A DNA stretch of 27,687 nucleotides from Candidatus Bathyarchaeota archaeon (GTDB lineage: Archaea; Thermoproteota; Bathyarchaeia; Bathyarchaeales; DTEX01): assembly GCA_018397055.1 (NCBI GenBank), contig JAGTQS010000012.1:1-27687 (forward strand), read 5' to 3'. Numbering within the stretch: position 1 is the stretch's first letter; each line of letters starts with the position of its first letter. Shown in pieces: positions 23,701 through 27,687 of the stretch. The notes beneath the pieces are model-generated. The model was given only the letters and a program-made list of their open reading frames with translations. It was not told the origin of the DNA and did no database searches. A program made the translations under genes and the position numbers.

Positions 23701-24787
23701 TCAACACAGATCTAATATGCTCTTGTAAACATTATAGTGTCTTTTTATTGACGTTTCTAAGATTTTTTTGGCGGTTAAATAGCCGTTCTCTTCCAATTCC
23801 ATCCGTAATAGAGGGTTTTCTATAAGATAATCAACTGCAGTTGCTATCTCTTCAGGAATTGGGTTAACGTGATATACGTTGTATCTATGTTTTAATACGT
23901 GTTCAGTTTTATCCCAGCTACGAATGAGTGCCTTTTTGTTAATTAAAACTTCTAAGTCTGACGCACCGTATTCTTCGCCTGTTTTTATTAGAATTGGGTT
24001 GACAACAAGTATCTTGTCCTGTAAAAAATTTTTGGGAGAAAAGACGGTTCCCACAAAATGTATCTTTTCCTCAGAACCGCACGCTCTACTTAGCTTAATT
24101 AGTTTGTTTTTGTAATTTTCATTGCTATTACCCCCAATATAGCATTCAACGTTGTTTCTAATCAAAGGCATAGCTTTAACAAGTTCTTGAATGCCCCTTT
24201 CGACACTCAGCCTAGACAATGAAGCAATTCTAAAAGCCAATTACTTTACCTCACAGACACTGGGTAGTGAACACCAATCCACCCCTTGTTTCTCGCTAAG
24301 CTAGGCTTGGCTATAACATATTTTTGATTTAACATTTGTAGTTTCCATGATAGTATATGTAAAGACCGAAGGAGTGGTTGTTGAGCATATTGAATCTTTA
24401 TTGACGTTTCAACATCTCCATCGATATAGAACACGATCTTTTGTCGTCTTGTAAATAAGCTAAGACATTTCACCAAGAAACGATCGACAAGTCCATTTGC
24501 TTGTACAATATCAACTCTTCTAGATAGGTAAAGGTATGATCTAACAAACTCAGGCAATTTGAAAAAACTTCAAGCAGACTATCAGTGAAAATGCCAGCAG
24601 AGTAATAGTGAACAATTTTTCGGTCATAGATAAAAATTTTCGGCATGTTTGGTCTACCTTCTTTAAGCCCCAAAACAAATATTTTTACGTTTAGACTGGC
24701 AATTCCATGGGACAGGGCATGAACATAAGTTGATTGGCCTCCCAGCTGGGTTTCAAGAGGTCTAAAACATACTAAGAGAACCCTCAT
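23701..24787 (-). pseudogene. Frameshifted GT4-family glycosyltransferase
   Basis: Three consecutive frames make one GT4 (GT-B fold) protein of about 360 residues. Part 1, from ATG 24787, starts MRVLLVCFRPLETQLGGQST, a typical donor/acceptor N-domain with the Gly-Gly loop. At the T6 run (24567-24562 on the minus strand) the reading frame slips: with one more T it would pass from LLEVF into KLPEFVRSYLYLSRRVD. Part 2 stops at TAA 24248-24246 after GVHYPVSVR. Part 3 (24240-23701) resumes with FRIASLSRLSVERGIQEL and carries the sugar-nucleotide domain ending in GASDLEVLINKKALI. The linker between parts 2 and 3 is shorter than usual, so a small deletion as well as a shift is likely. A sequencing error could explain the T-run slip but not the second lesion. 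Confidence 0.75.
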
Positions 24788-24993
24788 ATATTTAGCGCCT
24801 CTCATTGTTTAGTAGGAAGCTCCATAAAAAATTAAGCAACCGCATGTTTATTACCTTAATTTACCCACATATGTTTTCAGTTACTAGTTAGTCTTTCAAA
24901 AAAATCGATATATGCAAATTTTTTCCTAACAATCAATTAATATCAAGTTTATTAATGTAATTAGATTCCTAAATTACGTCATATAAAAAGCTG

Positions 24994-26142
24994 TCAGCCG
25001 CTATTCAGGAATGTCTCTATGTGTTTTATGAATTGTTTTGTTTTTGATTCCCAGCTGTACGAGGCTATTACTTTTTTTCGAATTCTATTGCCCATGCTTT
25101 CTGCCCTTTCTTTGTTGTTAAGTAGATAGATGATTGCGTCTGCTAGGCTTTTAGGGTTCCAGTCGCAGATCGCTATCTCTTCGTCTTTCACGAATCTTCG
25201 CTCAACTGGACCTCTAAATGCAATTATTGGCTTACCCATGGCAGCATACTCAAATAAAGCTAAAGATGTTTCAGTTGAGTCTAAAAATAGGCAAATGTCT
25301 GAGTTCGAAATGTGTCTTGGAATCTCTTCGTGCGGCACTCGACCTGTTAGAATAATCTTTTTCTTAAGATCTGCATCGGCAATTAGAGACCGAAAATATT
25401 TAGTATCCAATATAGGACCGACTAGAACAAAAGAAACATTGTCTGGAACCATTCTTACAGCTTCAGCTAGAATCTCCATTCCAGGTTGTTTTGTCAACTG
25501 ACTTATGTAAAGAGCGGTCTTTGCATGTTTTTCAGGCTTCTCGGGTTTGTGCCTAGTAAGAAACAAGTCTGGTTCAAACCCGTGAGTTACTATTTCAACA
25601 TTTCTCGCTCCGAAAGATCTCGCCTTTTCAGCAAGACCGTAATTGACAGTTATTGTTAGACCAGCCGATCTGGGAATCAATCGTTCTAATAAAAAAAAGA
25701 TATTCAAAGGTCCCATTCCAGCTGATTCAATGTATGAGTCGCTGTAGTCATAAACAAAGGGTATTCCAGTAATATTGCGAAGCATCATTCCAGCCAAGCC
25801 TCCCCAAAAACCGTCACCAACAATCACTTCAGCTCTGAAAGACTTCAACAATCCAAGAGTGAATCCCTGAAGTGACGGAAAGAAATCGTTTAAGTGAAAA
25901 TAACGGTTCATTTGAAAAAAGTTTATTTGCAACGGTTCGTAAACCAAAACGTTCTCTTTAAACCAGTAACAACTTTTAGCTTTATAAAACCCCCTAAAAA
26001 AATAGTCACAGCCTAGGTTGCAGACTACAGCCTGATGCTCTTTCGGGAGATGCTTCAAAAAGTGATAGCCACGTTGTGGAGCCTTCTGAAGTAATGTGCC
26101 CCCACCTCTAAGCCACAATAAATTCATACAATGACCATTCAT
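24994..26142 (-). CDS. GT4-family glycosyltransferase
   Basis: 382-residue, intact GT-B glycosyltransferase that probably transfers a sugar from a nucleotide-sugar to a surface glycan or lipid carrier at the inner face of the membrane. N-domain: LWLRGGGTLLQKAPQRGYHF and VGDGFWGGLAG. C-domain: ALYISQLTKQPGMEILAEAV, VLVGPILDTKY, LTGRVPHEEIPRHISNSDIC, and the EYAAMGKPIIAF segment, equivalent to the donor-binding E-(x7)-E region; the first Glu is replaced by DSTETSLALFEYAAMGKP. A TATA-like box at 26163-26173 is about 25 nt before ATG 26142, so the mRNA may be leaderless; ATG 26127 is an alternative start. Same strand as the broken glycosyltransferase. Confidence 0.88.
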   Translation of the reverse strand: MNGHCMNLLWLRGGGTLLQKAPQRGYHFLKHLPKEHQAVVCNLGCDYFFRGFYKAKSCYWFKENVLVYEPLQINFFQMNRYFHLNDFFPSLQGFTLGLLKSFRAEVIVGDGFWGGLAGMMLRNITGIPFVYDYSDSYIESAGMGPLNIFFLLERLIPRSAGLTITVNYGLAEKARSFGARNVEIVTHGFEPDLFLTRHKPEKPEKHAKTALYISQLTKQPGMEILAEAVRMVPDNVSFVLVGPILDTKYFRSLIADADLKKKIILTGRVPHEEIPRHISNSDICLFLDSTETSLALFEYAAMGKPIIAFRGPVERRFVKDEEIAICDWNPKSLADAIIYLLNNKERAESMGNRIRKKVIASYSWESKTKQFIKHIETFLNSG

Positions 26143-26162
26143 TCCTGTATAAACTTCCCACT

Positions 26163-26173
26163 ATAATATATTT
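26163..26173 (-). promoter_or_regulatory. TATA-like box for the glycosyltransferase
   Basis: The minus strand reads AAATATATTATAG centred about 26 nt before ATG 26142, the distance expected for a leaderless archaeal transcript. Confidence 0.45.
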
Positions 26174-26253
26174 CGATGGCGTCATGCCCATGCTGCGCAC
26201 CGCCAAATGCTTAGATCAATAACTTTTAACAACAGAAATTCAAATATTTCTTC

Positions 26254-26262
26254 CATATAAAG
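26254..26262 (+). promoter_or_regulatory. TATA-like box for the phosphatase gene
   Basis: CATATAAAG lies about 70 nt before ATG 26330, giving a leader of about 45 nt that contains GAGG 8 nt before the start. Confidence 0.45.
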
Positions 26263-26329
26263 ACTGAATAACGACGGAAACGTATTCTAATTTCAAACAG
26301 CGGAAGCGTGACGAGACGAGGAAAAACAG

Positions 26330-26872
26330 ATGGAAACTTTCGACCTCGTAGTTGGCGGCATACATGCAAGGATAACGAAAACAAAGGCTATGTTAGGCTT
26401 ATGCCCAAACTTTAACAAGATTGACGAAAACTTGTGGGTTGGAGGCATAAACAACCCTAAGCTGTTAGCAGAGCAGAACTTCAAGGTCGTTGTCGACCTC
26501 AGAGAGACTGAGGATTCAGACTACCAGAACTTTCTCAGAAACCACGGCGTCGAATATGTTAACTTCAAGATACCAGACCGTTATGGAGCTCCACCAAAAA
26601 TTTTGGCCCAAATCGTTGCTTTAATTAACGAGAAGGTTGGTCAAAACCAGAAGGTGATTGTTCACTGCAACCTTGGAAGAGGTAGGTCGGCCCTTACAAT
26701 CGCAGCATACCTTGTAAGCCGAGGAATGACGCCGGAAGAAGCGTTGGAGACCGTTAAAAAGGGAAGAAGCGTCACATACCTAAACCGAAGGCAAATGCAA
26801 TCTCTAATCAAGTTCGCAGAATGGTTTCAGCGGCGTCCAACAATGAAACGTGAGAAAACACCCGTTGTTTGA
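26330..26872 (+). CDS. Dual-specificity-type protein phosphatase (Cys-based)
   Basis: 180 residues with the CX5R signature VHCNLGRGRS: C113 nucleophile and R119, with S120 following. A probable general acid is D83 in KIPDRYGAPP. The start region ENLWVGGINNPKLLAEQNFK is typical of DSP/PTP-like small phosphatases, which remove phosphate from Tyr or Ser/Thr, or in some lineages from RNA 5' ends or phosphoinositides. Substrate unknown. GAGG (26318-26321) is 8 nt before ATG 26330. A SAM methyltransferase gene follows 48 nt after the stop on the same strand, possibly cotranscribed. Confidence 0.88.
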   Translation: METFDLVVGGIHARITKTKAMLGLCPNFNKIDENLWVGGINNPKLLAEQNFKVVVDLRETEDSDYQNFLRNHGVEYVNFKIPDRYGAPPKILAQIVALINEKVGQNQKVIVHCNLGRGRSALTIAAYLVSRGMTPEEALETVKKGRSVTYLNRRQMQSLIKFAEWFQRRPTMKREKTPVV

Positions 26873-26920
26873 CGTTTAGGAAGAGAAACACTTTCAACAG
26901 GCGCAGTCAATAATGATAGG

Positions 26921-27687
26921 ATGGATAAAAAGAGCGGAATATACGCCGCAAAAAAGGTAACAGGGAAACGTGGAACATTGGGCAAAGAATACTTTGAAGC
27001 TGGGCCCTATGGTGGACAGAGTTTCTTGATTATAAAGAGAAACTACAAGATCTTATTTGACCATGGAAAAACAGTCTTTCCCAGACTTTTCGAAAAGCAT
27101 CTGAACATGCTTGATTTCGGATGTGCGCTTGGAGCTGGAACATCTTGGCTTTCAAAGCACGTTAAAGGCACAATCGTAGGTGTAGACATAAGCAGCTACG
27201 CGATTCAGGAAGCCAAAAAAATGTTTCCCTGCAACAACATTTTCTTCTATAAACTGGATCTTTCGAAGAGGCCTGACGCCGAATTTCTAATCGCAAAACA
27301 CGGAGTGTTCGACGCATTTTTTTCGAGAGACACAATAGAGCATATACCAAGGGAAAAACACAGGGCGGTACTGAGAAACCTATTTCGTCTGTTAGCAGAC
27401 AACGGCGTCGTCTTGGCAAGCGTAGCCAACGGCCTGAACCCGTACTCATACTTCTGCGACAGGACGCACGTTGGGTTAAGGACGCCTTTTTCTTACAACA
27501 ATCTTTTCAAAGAATCAGGCTTCGAGATCGTTAAGTCCTTTGAAAAACAGGGAATACCAGTGTCGCGTAGATCTAAAGAAGACGAACTGCTGAAAGAGGT
27601 TACAATCCCAATTTTTGGATTCGCGGTCTACATATTTGCCAAAAAGAAGACAGCGCAACGAAATTCTGACCTAAACAATGGAGCCAC
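26921..27687 (+). CDS. Class I SAM-dependent methyltransferase (partial, runs off the window)
   Basis: Open frame from ATG 26921 with no stop before the window end (255 complete codons). After a ~60-residue N-terminal part (MDKKSGIYAAKKVTGKRGTL start) comes motif I LDFGCALGAGTSWLSKH, motif II VGVDISSYAIQEA, and a motif IV-like FDAFFSRDTIEHIPREKHRA, then LLADNGVVLASVANGLNP. This is the Methyltransf_11/23-type small-molecule or glycan methyltransferase layout; the substrate cannot be told. The E-H-I-P motif after the fourth strand is usual in this group. The position after glycosyltransferases and a phosphatase would suit sugar or lipid modification, which is inference. The C-terminus is not visible. 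Confidence 0.8.
   Translation, partial: MDKKSGIYAAKKVTGKRGTLGKEYFEAGPYGGQSFLIIKRNYKILFDHGKTVFPRLFEKHLNMLDFGCALGAGTSWLSKHVKGTIVGVDISSYAIQEAKKMFPCNNIFFYKLDLSKRPDAEFLIAKHGVFDAFFSRDTIEHIPREKHRAVLRNLFRLLADNGVVLASVANGLNPYSYFCDRTHVGLRTPFSYNNLFKESGFEIVKSFEKQGIPVSRRSKEDELLKEVTIPIFGFAVYIFAKKKTAQRNSDLNNGA

Noticed and set aside
1..27687. CRISPR array or other regularly spaced repeats
   Set aside because: Reading through the window showed no regularly spaced direct repeats; the only clear repeat pair is the inverted one at 17784-17935.

Overview
The window is archaeal chromosome. It carries archaeal-type replication genes (PCNA, both primase subunits, GINS), an Spt5/NusG with SecE, archaeal L12/L11/L1/L10, archaeal-type LeuRS and AlaRS, DTD2-type D-aminoacyl-tRNA deacylase, TATA-like boxes about 25 bp before probable transcription starts, and many TTG/GTG starts with GGTGA/GAGG ribosome-binding sites. 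A TACK-lineage archaeon, perhaps Bathyarchaeia-like, fits the gene set, but this is inference; no rRNA is present to settle it.

Layout. 1-3900: the start of an unknown minus-strand gene, then a tight plus-strand replication operon pcn-priL-priS-gins51. 3997-5720: a CaCA-family cation exchanger (minus) divergent from a DUF998 membrane protein (plus). 5853-11524: leuS and alaS on the minus strand, overlapping by a few bases, with alaS first. 11664-14946: rpl12 on the minus strand with its own promoter and terminator, divergent from a plus-strand secE-spt5-rpl11-rpl1-rpl10 block. 14971-16422: dtdA and two stand-alone Lrp/AsnC ligand-binding domains, all minus. 16440-19260: a visibly AT-rich island. 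19262-20870: a small minus-strand metabolic operon (RraA-like, VOC, PPC/DUF296). 20986-26142: surface-glycan genes on the minus strand, namely a large membrane GT-C-like protein with a C-terminal glutamine-amidotransferase-like domain, a broken glycosyltransferase and an intact glycosyltransferase. 26330-27687: a dual-specificity-type phosphatase and a SAM methyltransferase that runs off the right edge.

The most unusual region is the AT-rich island. It holds the remains of a two-gene restriction-modification system. The first gene joins a DCD domain (a PUA/EVE-like fold best known from plants) to an amino-DNA-methyltransferase. The second is a BsaWI-like PD-(D/E)XK endonuclease. Both reading frames are broken by stops and single-base shifts, and the methyltransferase is also interrupted by a ~150 bp element with 28-bp inverted ends. 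The intact architecture of this DCD-methyltransferase plus endonuclease system can still be read across frames and is the best candidate here for a poorly described system.

Other points of interest are rpl12 separated from the L11-L1-L10 genes yet still beside alaS, a ribosomal L10 without the usual acidic C-terminal tail, and a glycosyltransferase split by a T-run slip.
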